A stretch of DNA of 64,000 nt from Lucinisca nassula (taxonomy: Eukaryota; Mollusca; Bivalvia; Lucinida; Lucinidae), in NCBI GenBank assembly GCA_963580285.1, contig OY757026.1:66341396-66405395 (forward strand), read 5' to 3'. Below the pieces are notes generated by a model. That model saw only the letters and a list, made by a program, of their open reading frames with translations, searched no databases and was not told the origin of the DNA. The position numbers were made by a program, and so were the translations under genes. Positions 11,690 through 21,548 of this stretch are shown piece by piece (within the stretch, counting starts at the first letter, position 1; every line of letters begins with the position of its first letter).

Positions 11690-12076
11690 TGTTGTCTCTA
11701 GGGCTGGCTAATCGGAGCCGAAAAGATAATCGATTATCAGTCTTGCCATTGCGATCGATACTCGATTAGTAATCGGTGAGCTTTTTGTCAATTTTACCTG
11801 TCTGGCTTTCTGTCTGAGCATGACTCTTACCATATGTTGCACTTGACCATATGTATATTTGAACAGACAGGCCTGAGCAAACAGTGTAGACCCAGATGAG
11901 ACGCCGCAGAATGCGGCGTCTCATCAGGGTCTGCACTGTTTGCCACTCATCCAGCTATTTTAGGCATAACTTTGGGTAGTAAATTGTACCTATCAAGTAA
12001 TCGATTAAAGGCAAATCAGAAATGATAATCATTTTTGTGGAATTTATCGATCGATTAATCGATTATACGATTAATC
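11690..12076. mobile_element. ATCGATTA-rich repeat split by a hairpin MITE
   Basis: The flanks (about 11700-11790 and 11995-12076) are full of overlapping ATCGATTA palindromes. Between them lies a hairpin MITE of the ACAGACAGGCCT family, with a core of about 70 bp at 11876-11946 whose stem reads GACCC-A-GATGAGACGCC. Against the commoner GATCAGAC arm this is a two-sided compensatory change. Confidence 0.5.
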
Positions 12077-12345
12077 GTGTCAGCTTTAGTTGTCTCCCAG
12101 AGAAAGGGAGAACAGGGAGATAAAAGAGATAGTAGAGGAGATGAAAGGGAGGGACAGAGGAGAAAGAGGAAAATGAATGGAAATGTAGAAACAGAAGAAA
12201 TAACAACATTCCCCCTCTACCCTTGCCTGCTGCAAGGACAGCATCCCTTGCCCAACTGTAAGCCAATATCAGTTGGACGCCCCAGTGACGCAAGATATAC
12301 GTCACCTTTGCCTCACCCAACCGCCCCTAAACGGATAAAGTGTGC
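12077..12345 (-). mobile_element. Dispersed repeat, CT-rich family
   Basis: On the minus strand it runs through GGTGAGGCAAAGGTGAC, GTCCTTGCAGCAGG, GTTTCTACATTTCC and a long pyrimidine run ending in CTTTCTCTGGGAGACAAC. Plus-strand copies lie at 18648-18870 and 53810-54010. Its 3' end resembles the GTTAAAC tail of the SINEs, so it may be a third SINE-type family. The open frames across the pyrimidine run are a composition effect. Confidence 0.6.
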
Positions 12346-12738
12346 ACTTAATAAAACACAGGAATATAATTGTATGTTCTTAAATTGGAGTTTATATTTG
12401 ATTTCATATACATGTATATATATATCTCTATGAAAACCAACGTATCAGCATGTGGTAGGTTTAAAGAACTGTTATGAGATCTGTAATTTCTGTAGAAACA
12501 GCACTTTTTGCTATTTTATTGTCAACCACAGTAACAAAATTACCAGTTGGTCCAATTAACCGGCATGTGACAGTACTGTCCCAGTAGCAATCCGTATGAT
12601 GTCCAATTATGGAGGAATGTTGACCTGACGCTGGGTCAGTGATAAAAGGTCTTCATGGTAAATTAGGTTTTATGTCATTGACCTGTGTCAAATGAAAAGG
12701 CCCTTACCTGTTAAGATGCTGAGAAAAACTACATCGGA
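12346..12738. other. Unassigned non-coding sequence
   Basis: AT-rich sequence with a short TATA microsatellite near 12405-12430. No gene and no recognised repeat end. Confidence 0.4.
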
Positions 12739-12922
12739 AAATGTCTTCTGCTTATGTCGTCTGCTGAATCTTTTTCGAACGTTTTAAAAGTATTTTATCA
12801 TACAGGCAAACAGTGTGGACCCTGATTAGACTGCTCCTAGAGGAGCAGTCTGATCTGGGTCCACACTGTTTGCAAAAATGACTTTTAAAAGTCACCAGCA
12901 GACGACAAAGCAGACCGCATTT
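12739..12922. mobile_element. Hairpin MITE with GTCGTCTGCTG TIRs
   Basis: The inverted termini are about 27 bp (left TTCTGCTTATGTCGTCTGC-like at 12739-12765; right complement at 12896-12922). Inside is the palindromic module at about 12803-12875 in the T-T orientation. Relatives with the same termini are at about 45494-45672 and 50685-50861. Its ends are unrelated to the TTAA-type MITEs that carry the same core. Confidence 0.65.
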
Positions 12923-12946
12923 GTCGTGATTGGCATTTTATGGGTT

Positions 12947-13127
12947 AATTTTACCCATGCTGAATATTACACACTCCCCTCCCCACAATTTTCAGCCAGT
13001 TTTGTTGCATGACTTCAGTTTATGCCATGGATTCAGAAGCAGACTAGAAAATAGTATAGATCCTGATCAGCTGGCTTCTGCGAAGCAAGCTGATCTTTCA
13101 AAAGGTTCAGCATGGTCAGAGGGTTAT
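12947..13127. mobile_element. Degenerate TTAA-type foldback MITE
   Basis: It starts at GGGTTAATTTTACCCATGC and ends at CAGCATGGTCAGAGGGTTA, a decayed form of the CCCTT...CTGCTGAAT termini, and has a GATCCTGATCAGCTGGCTTC core. The assignment rests on layout and core match. Confidence 0.45.
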
Positions 13128-13186
13128 AAGATATCTGCTGATTCTGCTGTAACCGATCATTATTAGCCTCGTCAAGAGAAAAAGTA

Positions 13187-13378
13187 TTTGGGGTTTATTT
13201 GTTTGTTAGTTTGTATTGGAGTTTAATAGCCCAGTCAACACTATTTAGGTCTTTTTTGAGCCAGTCAGTTTACCTATCCACACTCTTCCTGGGCAGGCTT
13301 ATAGGTAAGCGGTTAACACGTACAGTGCACATTCTTTCGCCAGAAACTGACAACTGCCCTTCTTGAATCAGCGGAAGG
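13187..13378 (-). mobile_element. tRNA-derived SINE fragment
   Basis: This is the reverse-strand copy of the family at 640-930, recognisable by GGTAAACTGACTGGCTC-type sequence, CCAGGAAGAGTGTGGATAGG and the CAGTTTCTGGCGAAAGAATG block. The tRNA-like head is missing, so it is truncated. Confidence 0.65.
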
Positions 13379-13469
13379 GATTTGGGGTTCATAACCAGGA
13401 ACAATTGTGAGTAACTAAAGTTATTACAAAGTCCAGGTTATGGTATATACTGATATTCTCAATGTCATT

Positions 13470-13756
13470 GGGCCCCCGACCATCGGGGCTTGAAGAAATA
13501 GATTAGGCTGCATGAGGCTTCCATACAGAGCTGAAACTGACCTCACATTAGTACTAGTAAACCACTTGGAGGTTCTAAGCCTGCCCAGAAAAAATGTTGC
13601 GAGTTGGACCATCCCTATATATATTGGGCGGCAGGGCTTGAGATGTCATTTCATCTCAATGTCAGGTAAAAGTCCCACAAAATTGGAAGCAAGGTTTCCA
13701 AAATGACCTAAATAGTGTTGACAGAGACATAAAACCTCAATTCAAACAAATAAATA
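13470..13756 (+). mobile_element. SINE (shared-tail family)
   Basis: A near complete plus-strand copy from GGGGCTTGAAGAAATAGATT to GACCTAAATAGTGTTGACAG, followed by CAAA-like repeats. A point-mutated member of the family. Confidence 0.75.
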
Positions 13757-14024
13757 GATCTATGAATGCAAGCTAATCTGAGCCACCACTGTACCGTGTG
13801 CTCTATTATACACCATCCTTTTGCTTGGCACAGCCGACTGGATTTTATGAGAAAATGACAGTAGCATCACATGATTGACATGTCACATGATTGACTGGAC
13901 CTTGGAGAGGGACAAGAAAGAAAGGGAACAAAGAAATGTACAATTCGATCAAAACGATGATTGAATAAAAGGGCATGGTTGGTAATGACATAGAAATTGA
14001 TGATCAGCATGATACCCTAATGAT
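13757..14024. other. Unassigned non-coding sequence
   Basis: No feature recognised. There is a partial direct repeat of CACATGATTGACATG at 13868-13895. Confidence 0.35.
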
Positions 14025-14395
14025 CCTAAGTATTGGGACAGAGAGGCCTAAGCAAACAGTGCAGACCCAGATCAGACTGCTCCTTCAGGAGCAGTCTGAT
14101 CAGGGTCTACACTGTTTGCCATTCTGTTTGCAGCTTTTGGACTCCTTGCAGGATCATGAAAAAAAAAAATTGTTAAAATTCTAGGAAAATTACAGCAAGT
14201 TTAATCAAGGCTTCTCCTGAAGGAACAGTCTGATCAGGATCTACACTTTGCTTTTCCGTTTGCACCTTTTGGATTCCTTGCAGGATCATGAAACAAATTT
14301 GTTAAATTTTTAGGAGAATTACAGCAAGTACTCAAGGTGTCCGAATTTTTAGGATTTTTACAGTAGGTTTTGTACGAAAGATACACCTTCAGGGG
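14025..14395 (+). mobile_element. Hairpin MITE with partly duplicated core
   Basis: It has the same family ends as the element at 1455. The first core (14053-14120) is a complete palindrome with the A-A mismatch. From about 14200 a second partial core and a second CACCTTTTGGATTCCTTGCA block follow, so part of the element is tandemly duplicated. Confidence 0.6.
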
Positions 14396-14489
14396 GAGGC
14401 AAGTCTAGGATGCAAAAGAGTCTCGATACTTGAAACTCTGGTAATTCAAACTGCTAAATAATTCAAAGTGATTTTGCAGTCCCAACTAT

Positions 14490-15117
14490 ACAACCTCTTA
14501 ATAACACTATTGTCGAAGTCCAACGCAGAATGCCAGTGTTCACTTAACAACTGCAACTGCATTTTATCGAAAACTGTCGAGTGGATTTTTAAATTACTTC
14601 GCAAAAATATAAGCAATGCTTTACCACTACATTGTTTCATGCACAAGACCCAGGTGTATAGCTCCAAGGTCAAGGTCACACTTTTGGGTCAGCTGTAAAA
14701 AATAGGGTCTATAGATTTTATGTCTGGTCCATTGCTTTTCGCTCTAATGTCAAGGTCACACTTAGAGATCAAAGGTAAAAAATGGGGGCTATTTTTGTGT
14801 CCTGTCCATAACTTTGTCATTCCTTCATGGATTTTGAAATTACTTGGCAGATTTTTTTTTGCCATCATTAGAATGTGTGCCACATACAAGACTCGGGTCC
14901 ATAGTTGCAAGGTCAAGGTCTTAATAAGTGGTCAGAGTTTAAAAGTAAGGACTTTTTTGTGTTTGGTCCATAACTTTGTCGTTCCTTGATTTACCATCAT
15001 GAGACAAGATTACACACAGAGGTCCTTAGCTGTAAGGACAAGGTCACACTTTAATAGGGGTCAGCTGTCACAGTGTCCAGCACATAATTTTGTTATTACT
15101 AGATATGGATTTCAAAA
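14490..15117 (+). repeat. Degenerate tandem repeat with AAGGTCAAGGTCACA motifs
   Basis: Several diverged units of roughly 130-180 bp share CAAGACCCAGGTCCATAG-like and CAAGGTCAAGGTCACACTT blocks and TCCATAACTTTGTCATTCC. This resembles the internal minisatellites of the Helitron-like elements in the window, but clear element termini were not found. The open frames here follow the repeat. Confidence 0.55.
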
Positions 15118-15270
15118 TTTCATTGCATATAAACCCTATTGGTTTCATTGGGTGGCAGGGCTTGAGATGTCTTTTCGTCTCAGTGTCAGGTAAAAGTCCC
15201 ACAAAATTGAAAGGAACGTCTCCAAAATTACCTAAATAGTGTTGACGGGGATGTTAAACCTCAAATCAAA
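15118..15270 (+). mobile_element. 5'-truncated SINE (shared-tail family)
   Basis: Only the 3' half is present, from ATAAACCCTATTGGTTTC to GACGGGGATGTTAAACCTC and CAAA repeats. A 5' truncation is the usual outcome of incomplete reverse transcription. Confidence 0.7.
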
Positions 15271-15337
15271 CAAACAAAATCATGAGACGATGTGTCCTGT
15301 GCAAGACCCAGGTCCATGGGTCTAAGCGTTCTTAGGT

Positions 15338-15641
15338 TTTGTTTGTTTGTTTGATTTGAGGTTTAACGTCCCCGTCAACACTGTAAAGGTCATTTTGGAG
15401 ACGTTGCTTCCAATTTTGTGGGACTTTTACCCGACATTGAGATGAAATGACATTTCAAGCCCTGTCGCCCAATGAAACCAATAGGGTTTATTAGCATGGA
15501 CGGTCCGCCTGGCACTGCGGTTCCTCGACAGGCTTAGATCCTCTAAGCGGTTTACCAGTACTAGTGTGCGGGCCGGATTCAGCTCTGCGTGGAAGCATCA
15601 TGCAGCCCATATATTTCTTCAAGCCCCTTTGGGCGGGGGCT
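15338..15641 (-). mobile_element. SINE (shared-tail family), near full length
   Basis: A well conserved minus-strand copy with GTTTGATTTGAGGTTTAACG at its left end and TTCAAGCCCCTTTGGGCGG at its right end. A possible short target duplication, TTAGG, flanks it. Confidence 0.8.
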
Positions 15642-15755
15642 TAGGTAAAGGTCAGACTAAAAGGTCAGGAGGTAAAAAATGTATTCATATTATATATATT
15701 GGTCACATAGCACTTATTACTGTGTCCCATATCATATGGACACAATTCTAGTTAA

Positions 15756-15978
15756 CCCATTGCATGCGGGAAACGCCTAAAGTGGTACCTTTGCAAATAG
15801 TGCAGGCCCAGATCAGACACCGCATTCTGCAGCGTCTGATCAGGGCCTGCACTATTTGCTAACAGAATTTTTCATCAAAAATAGAATAAAAAAGAAAAAA
15901 ATAGGCCTAACACCCCTTATATGACAAATGGACTTGTCCAATATATAGCAATGGAAGAGTCCACCAGTATACAATGGG
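15756..15978. mobile_element. TTAA-flanked MITE, CCCATTG termini
   Basis: TTAA at 15752-15755 and 15979-15982 brackets termini CCCATTG and its complement CAATGGG. The core palindrome (about 15790-15860) has arms GGCCC-A-GATCAGACAC and the complement with an A-A mismatch. A G-C pair replaces the A-T pair of other copies on both arms. Confidence 0.7.
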
Positions 15979-16109
15979 TTAAACTTCAATTTTGCGACAG
16001 TCTTGTTCCTGGGTGAGGGTGATATTGATATAATTATTCTCTAGTTATTAACACTGTACTTTTTAGAATGGAGAGCATGAGTGTACCCACCGACAGCTAA
16101 CTGGTCATA

Positions 16110-16226
16110 CGGAAACAGGACCTTGGTTTGAAGACTTATCTGAAAGTCTGGAGAAGCCCACGATCAAACCCATGACCCCAGGTTTATGAGGCTAGTAGCT
16201 TAACCACTACACCACGGAGGCTTCTA
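16110..16226 (-). mobile_element. tRNA-derived SINE head (GTGGTGTAG family)
   Basis: The complement reads CCTCCGTGGTGTAGTGGTTA, a good tRNA A-box region, then a B-box-like GGTTTGATCGTGGGC. A plus-strand relative is at 44128-44285. It is a SINE head rather than a tRNA gene, because the same downstream CTTCTCCAGACTTTC sequence follows in both copies. Confidence 0.6.
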
Positions 16227-16313
16227 AAGTGAAGCTCACATAGTCTAAGAATGTTTTCTTTATTTTCAGAATGGAGTAGTTGATACAGTGTATATTGCCG
16301 TTATGAGTATTAA

Positions 16314-16518
16314 CCCTTGACCTGCTGAATATTTAAATATGCCACACCCACTACTGATTATCAACCAATCAGATTACATGATGCAAATTATTGCAACAAA
16401 TTCATGAGCTGAATGACAAACAATGAAGATCCTGATCAGATGGCTTCTTCAGAAGGCATCTGATCTGGATCTTCATTGTTTGAAAGATAAGACATATCAG
16501 GACTCAGCAGGACAAGGG
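16314..16518. mobile_element. TTAA-flanked foldback MITE
   Basis: TTAA at 16310-16313 and 16519-16522. TIRs CCCTTGACCTGCTGAAT and complement of ACTCAGCAGGACAAGGG. The central palindrome lies around GGCTTCTTCAGAAGGC with the T-T orientation of the module. It lies 45 bp upstream of the first recognised coding exon. Confidence 0.75.
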
Positions 16519-16567
16519 TTAAGGCATTTTTTTTCTATTTATAGCACTGTTTTTTTTCTATTTTTAG

Positions 16568-16658
16568 AATGGAGGAGATGGTACAAAATATGATGCAGTA
16601 CAAGTCTAAGATAGATCAGCTGAAACAGGAAAAGTCAAGCCTTTCTGTCACATATGAG
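16568..16658 (+). CDS. NCKAP5: NCKAP5-type exon 1 (internal; first recognised)
   Basis: The acceptor is TTTTCTATTTTTAG at 16567 and the donor GAG|GTAAAA. The first base completes a codon from an upstream exon, then 30 codons starting MEEMVQNMMQ and ending SVTYE read to a phase-0 donor. The sequence is coiled-coil-like and parallels the vertebrate stretch around a RMEETVRNLL motif as I remember it, so the Met here need not be the protein start. No preceding exon was recognised upstream in the window. Confidence 0.75.
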
Positions 16659-16714
16659 GTAAAAAACAATTACAACCGGCTGATTTCAGTAGTTGCCCAA
16701 GACAGTACCCTTTG

Positions 16715-16960
16715 TCATTGCATCAATGAACAATTAACACCCTCCTTATCCGCACCTTTATATAGAGAAAACTGGGGTTTGCAGGGGAACACATTGTTTT
16801 TCTTATTTCTGCTCCATGACATAGGTTGTGGATACTAGTTAGAACCCACAACCTATGTTTGCAGTATAAATAAGAAAACTGTTTCAGATTTTCATCAGAA
16901 AAGTAGCCATTTTGGAGATGTGAAAAATACGCTTAGTCGCACGGCTGTGTTATCGAAATA
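16715..16960. mobile_element. Palindromic MITE, shortened core
   Basis: It carries the AACTGGGGTTTGCAGGGG block, an ACATAGGTTGTGGATACTAG / CACAACCTATG palindrome with the loop end partly lost, and a GAAAAGTAGCCATTTTGGAG right part. It belongs to the same family as 56650-56940 and 59720-60040. Confidence 0.6.
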
Positions 16961-16997
16961 GGCTCAGCTCATATGATCAGCAAAGAAATACAATATT

Positions 16998-18585
16998 TAT
17001 AGCCCCGCTTTGAAAAAGTGGGGCTATATTGGATTTGCCATGTCCTTCTGTCATTCCGTGATTCCGTTAATTTGTGTTGGCTCCATAACTTTGTATCTGC
17101 TTAACATATTTTCATGAAACTTCACACAAATGTTAAACACCATAAGACAATGTGCAGAGCGAAGGAATTATAACTGTGGATTGCCTACTTTTGGAGTTAT
17201 TGCCCTTTGAACATTTTCCGTAATTCCGTAATTCCGTGATTCCGTTAATTTGTGTTGGCTCCATAACTTTGTATCTGCTTAACATATTTTCATGAAACTT
17301 CACACAAATGTTAAACACCATAAGACAATGTGCAGAGCGAAGGAATTATAACTGTGGATTGCCTACTTTTGGAGTTATTGCCCTTTGAACATTGAAAAAT
17401 GGCAATTTTAATTGTGTCCGCTTCATAACTCGAAAACCGTTTGAGATATTTTTAGGAAACTTCACACAAATGTTAAGCACTATGAGACGATGTGCAGAGC
17501 GCAGGAACCATAACTCTGCATTGCTTATTTTTGGAGTTATTGCCCTTTGAACATTGAAAAATGGCAATTTTAACAGTGTCCGCTTCATAACTCGAAAACC
17601 GTTTGAGATAATTTCATGAAACTTCACACAAATGTTAAGCACTATGAGACAATGTGCAGAGCGCAAGAACCATAACCCTGGTTTTCGTATTTTCTGTGTG
17701 TCTGTCTGTGTGTCTGTCTGTGTCTGTTAACAATTTTCGTGTCCGCTCCATAACTTTAAAACCCATTCACATATTTTCATGAAACTTCACACAAACATTA
17801 AACACCATGAGATGGTGTGCAGAGTGCAGGAACCATAACTCTGGATTGCCTAATTTTTGAGTTATTTCCCTTTGAATATTGAAAAATATCAATTTTAGCC
17901 GTCTTTGCTCGATAAATCAAAAACCGTTTGAGATAATTTTATGAAACTTCACACAAATGTAAAGCACCATATTACATGTGCAGAGCGCAGGAACCCAAAC
18001 TCTGGATTGTCTACTTTTTCAGTTATAGGCTTTTGAATATTAAAAAATGGCAATTTTAACTATGTCCGCTCCATAACCGTTTCTGATATTTTCATGAAAC
18101 TTCAAATAAATGAAAAGCACCTTGAGATGATGTGCAGAGTGCAGGAACCATAACTCTGGTTTGCCTACTTTAGGAGTTATTGCCCTTTGAACATTTAAAA
18201 AGGCAATTTTGACTGTGTCGGCTCCATAACTCACAAACCATTTGAGATATTTTCATGACACTTCACACAAGTGTAATTTTTAAAGCACCATGAGACAATG
18301 TGCAGAGCGCAGGAACCCTGACTCTGATTTGCCTACTTTAGGAGTTATTACCCTTTGAACATTGAAAAATGGAAGATGAAATTTAGTATAAACATGGACA
18401 TTCTGGTAATGTATCATGCTCATTGAAATGAGGGACAAGGGCTCACAACTCTTAGAGTTTTTCCAGATAATGTAAAATTTTCAACAGTTATTTCTTGTTC
18501 ATAACTGTTTTCTCTGCAGCTTAAATAACTTTCTTCTCTGACAGCGCTGAAGCGGGGCTATAGTCAGATCCTCTGACAGCTCTAG
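16998..18585 (+). mobile_element. Helitron-like non-autonomous element with private minisatellite
   Basis: The left end is a hairpin, AGCCCCGCTTTGAAAAAGTG. The right end has AAGCGGGGCTATAGT (inverted match to the left), a TCAGATCCTCTGA hairpin and the terminal CAGCTCTAG followed by T. Between them are about eight diverged units of 162-180 bp sharing TTCATGAAACTTCACACAAA and ATGTGCAGAGCGCAGGAACC. The first two units are nearly identical and 179 bp apart. No Rep/helicase frame is present. Long minus-strand frames across it only follow the repeat. Confidence 0.7.
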
Positions 18586-18647
18586 TTGACACCAGTATAA
18601 CTGTAACAGTGTCAGGCTTCATAAACCGTATTTACTGTATGTATTCT

Positions 18648-18870
18648 GGGAAGGTTGGGTGAGGCAAAGGTGACATGTCGGACTAGGTCTGCTGTCCTTG
18701 CAGCAGGTAAGGGTAGAAGGGAATTTTGCTATTTCTTCTGTTTCTACACTTCCATTCATTTTCCTCTTTCTCTTCTGTCCTTCACTTTTATCTCTTCCAA
18801 CTATCTTTTTTCTCCCTTTCTCTGGGAGATGACACAAAATTACCCAAAAGGGTTGACGTGTCATTAAACC
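18648..18870 (+). mobile_element. Dispersed repeat, CT-rich family
   Basis: A plus-strand copy of the repeat at 12077-12345, from GGTTGGGTGAGGCAAAGGTG to TTTCTCTGGGAGATGACAC and a GTTGACGTGTCATTAAAC tail. Confidence 0.6.
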
Positions 18871-18879
18871 AATTACCAT

Positions 18880-19085
18880 ATGTATTGGACAGACAGGCCT
18901 GAGCAAACAGTGTAGACCCAGATGAGATGTCGCAGATTGCGGCGTCTCATCAGGGTCTTCCACTTTTTGCCAAACAGTTTTAAACACGATATCAGTCATA
19001 GTTATTCTACTTGTTCAAATTTTAGAACAAGTATGGTAAGGAGTTGAGGTGTCTGAATACTTAGGGTAAATACGGTATATGTATA
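18880..19085 (+). mobile_element. Hairpin MITE (GGGTAAATACGG family)
   Basis: It begins at ATTGGACAGACAGGCCTG, has the core palindrome at about 18899-18968 (GATGAGA variant, A-A mismatch), then TGTTCAAATTTTAGAACAAG and a terminal AGGGTAAATACGGTAT. Confidence 0.6.
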
Positions 19086-19124
19086 AAATTCAGTCTCAAC
19101 CTACTTTTCTATATTTTACCATAA

Positions 19125-19310
19125 TGTATTCGGACAGAGGGGCCTGAACAGACAGTGTTGAGATGAGATGCTGCAGATTGTGGTGTCTCTTCAGGGACTT
19201 TGCTGTCAGCAACTCCTCCAGCTAGTCTTAGACACAATATTGTACTTGTTCAAGTTTTAGAACAAGTATGGTAAGGAGTTGAGGGTAAATACGGTATATG
19301 TTCAAGAATC
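19125..19310 (+). mobile_element. Hairpin MITE (GGGTAAATACGG family), decayed
   Basis: It runs from TATTCGGACAGAGGGGCCTG to GAGGGTAAATACGGTATATG, with a damaged core palindrome at about 19145-19208. It shares CAAGTTTTAGAACAAGTATGG with the neighbour at 18880. Confidence 0.55.
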
Positions 19311-19420
19311 ATATGACTATTTGAGCAACATCATTAGAAAGGCACCTCACTGGAAGACTAAGGACAAGCTATAGTATGACGAGACTTCCTGAGGCAGATA
19401 ATGAATACCCATATACATTT

Positions 19421-19722
19421 TGTTTGTTTGATTAGAGATTTAACGTCCCAGTCAACACTGTAAAGGTCATTTTGGAGACATTGCTTTCAATTTTGTGAGA
19501 CTTTTACCCAACATTGAGATGAAATGACATCTCAAGCTCTGCTGCCCAATGAAACCAATAGGGTTTATAAGTATGGACGGTCCAACTGGCACCACTTTTC
19601 CTGGGCAGGCTTAGATCCTCTAAGCGGTTTACCAGTGCTTGTGTGCGGGTCATTTTCAGCTCTGCGTGGAAGCATCATGCAGCCCATCTATTTCTTCAAG
19701 CCCGATGGGCGGGGGCATATCA
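19421..19722 (-). mobile_element. SINE (shared-tail family)
   Basis: A near complete minus-strand copy from TTTGTTTGTTTGATTAGAG to TTCAAGCCCGATGGGCGGG. A diverged plus-strand copy follows about 40 bp later, giving a head-to-head pair. Confidence 0.75.
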
Positions 19723-19764
19723 TGTACAAAGGCTTATGCCTTACATTACCTCATCTCGTTCCTG

Positions 19765-20053
19765 CAAATCAGGGCTTGGAGAAATAGAGAGGGCTGCACG
19801 GTCGGTGCTTCCATGCAGAGCTGCGACACCGAGGAACATGAGTTCTGTTAACGAAACAGCTTAGAAGGTCTAATCTGTCCAGAAAAAGTGGTATGAGTCA
19901 GGGGTCGCTTAATCTCTAGCAGTTTCTTTGAGATATAGGGCTTGAGATGTCATTTATCTCAATGTTTGGAAAAGTCCCACAAATTTGGAAGTGACATCTC
20001 CAAAATGACCTAAATAGTGTTGACGGGGTGTAAAATCTGAACACAAACAAAAA
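19765..20053 (+). mobile_element. Diverged SINE (shared-tail family)
   Basis: A plus-strand copy with the GGGCTTGGAGAAATAGAG head and GACCTAAATAGTGTTGACGG tail. The middle is rearranged or mutated. Confidence 0.65.
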
Positions 20054-20248
20054 CCATTGCCTCATATGTCATTCAAACCCTGTTGCAAGAAACAGCTGTT
20101 ACTTAACAGGGGAATTCAGTGAAAGATCACATTAACCTGCCCCTCCATGCAGTCTAATCGGAGTGACGGCTGAGAGATGTCATGTCTGAATGACAGTTAT
20201 ATCATAAACATGTACTGTATTTACCCTAAATGTTCAGACACCTCAACG
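20054..20248. other. Unassigned non-coding sequence
   Basis: Apart from TTTACCCTAAATGTTCAGAC near 20220, which resembles the GGGTAAATACGG MITE terminus reversed, nothing is recognised. Confidence 0.35.
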
Positions 20249-20352
20249 GGCCCCCGCCCATTGGGGCTTGAAGAAATATATGGGCTGCATGATGCTTTCA
20301 CACAGAGCTGAAACCGACCCACACACTAGTACAGGTAAATCGCTTAGAGGAT
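20249..20352 (+). mobile_element. SINE head fragment
   Basis: It holds only the 5' part of the SINE, from GGGCCCCCGCCCATTGGGGC to GCTTAGAGGATCTAA. It then changes abruptly into a different repeat. Confidence 0.6.
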
Positions 20353-20560
20353 CTAAAGTAGAAGTAAAACAAAGATCAGGAATTGATACAATTAACTTAC
20401 TCCACCCATAAAAGACATCAAAGGGAAAGAAATACAAACATTAAGCTACCAGACCATAATGGAAACCTAAACAAAGGAAGGCCATAAGGACAATTACTTT
20501 CCCACAAAATGGCCATATGGCCATCCAAAAAATTAAAAGACACAAGTGATAGTGTAAATT
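20353..20560 (+). mobile_element. Fragment of the dispersed repeat of 46890-47420
   Basis: AAACAAAGATCAGGAATTGA, ACACCAAAGGGAAAG-like sequence and CCACAAAATGGCCATATGGC match the repeats at 46890-47420 (same strand) and 10185-10900 (opposite strand). Confidence 0.6.
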
Positions 20561-20578
20561 TAATTATATTTATTTCAG

Positions 20579-20668
20579 AACAACCTACAGAAGTTTGGGT
20601 CCCACATCAGTGACTTGGAGAGAGAAAACATGGTGCTCTTGAATGAAGTGAAAAAGCTGGAGTCTCAG
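20579..20668 (+). CDS. NCKAP5: NCKAP5-type exon 2
   Basis: The acceptor is ATTTATTTCAG at 20578 and the donor TCTCAG|GTAGAT. The 90 bp are exactly 30 codons, phase 0 at both ends, so the exon can be skipped without a frameshift. It encodes a charged helical stretch with HISDLERENMVLLNEVKKLE, which has coiled-coil heptad spacing and continues the N-terminal coiled coil. Confidence 0.8.
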
Positions 20669-20844
20669 GTAGATGCACTTGAATTTTAATTCATTCTCTA
20701 ATACTCCGGTTAAAAATTTCAAACCCCAGTTTCAACGTCAATTATTCAATTAATCTACAAATCATGATTCGAAACTTAAAAAACAGGTTAAGATGCCTTT
20801 TGCACATTTCATTTTTGTTTGCCTGCTATTAGCATGGTGTGATA

Positions 20845-21082
20845 TAGGCGCCTGGTTTTTATCCATTCGTCTTTTCGTTTGTTCATCCATACGTTTGTCC
20901 ATCCGTCCATCCATTTGACAAGACCTCAACATTTGCTACCACCCTTACTTTCACCCAAATGGTCAAGTTTATTTCTCAAGAACTTTAAGGCCTTCATTAA
21001 TGATATTTGGTACAAACTTGTATCTTGGGATGGTAATGTAAATGCATGCATCCATATTTGACCTTGTCTTACATTTCATGGT
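20845..21082. repeat. 168-bp tandem repeat, left part
   Basis: It has TCCATCCGTCCATCC microsatellite-like sequence, then a unit with CAAGAACTTTAAGGCCTTCA and TGCATCCATATTTGACCTTG that runs to the LTR element boundary. The same array continues at 25844, so the retrotransposon split it. Confidence 0.7.
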
Positions 21083-21250
21083 TGTTTTGTTATATATTTG
21101 GGAAGACAACAAACAAGAGTTGTTTCACACTAATAACTACTTTAATATACAAGGTAAGTTATCAATACGGAAGCTGGAATAAGAGTGATTCACGTGGCAA
21201 AAGCGTCTGAGTAAAACTAGCTAGGTAGACTAGCAGTAGATACTGAAACA
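21083..21250 (-). repeat. 3' LTR (168 bp)
   Basis: It is identical by eye to 25671-25838. In the element's orientation it begins TGTTTCAGTATC and ends AACAAAACA. It is flanked outside by ATGGT. Confidence 0.93.
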
Positions 21251-21265
21251 TCTCCCTTCTTTTAA
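21251..21265 (-). promoter_or_regulatory. Polypurine tract of the LTR element
   Basis: On the minus strand AAAAGAAGGGAGA directly abuts the 3' LTR, as expected of the plus-strand primer for reverse transcription. Confidence 0.8.
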
Positions 21266-21548
21266 AATTAATTGTCATTAATTGTACTGATTCATGCACA
21301 ATCAAGCTGTCAAACGTTTCTAGTCACTGGCTGTAGCATCAGGATAACTATGGTAATTTACCTAAGTAAATACCGCTTGTGAATTGTCTGATTGATATCG
21401 CTTGTAAGAAATGTAAACATACTGAATTCCGATATAACCAGCGGTGTCTATTAAATGTCTGATAAGTATCATACTGCTGTGGTATACATGATCCAGATAA
21501 GCAGAATTGCATCAAAATTTGTTCTTAACCACAACTGTTTCTGTTCAA

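Noticed and set aside
12063..12433. Lys/Arg/Glu-rich open frame of about 118 codons
   Set aside because: It is the complement of the pyrimidine run in a dispersed repeat that has two other copies; the bias comes from base composition.
17133..18234. Repeated minus-strand frames with LIVLNICVKFHE-like peptides
   Set aside because: They repeat with the 162-180 bp minisatellite of a Helitron-like element and have no gene structure.
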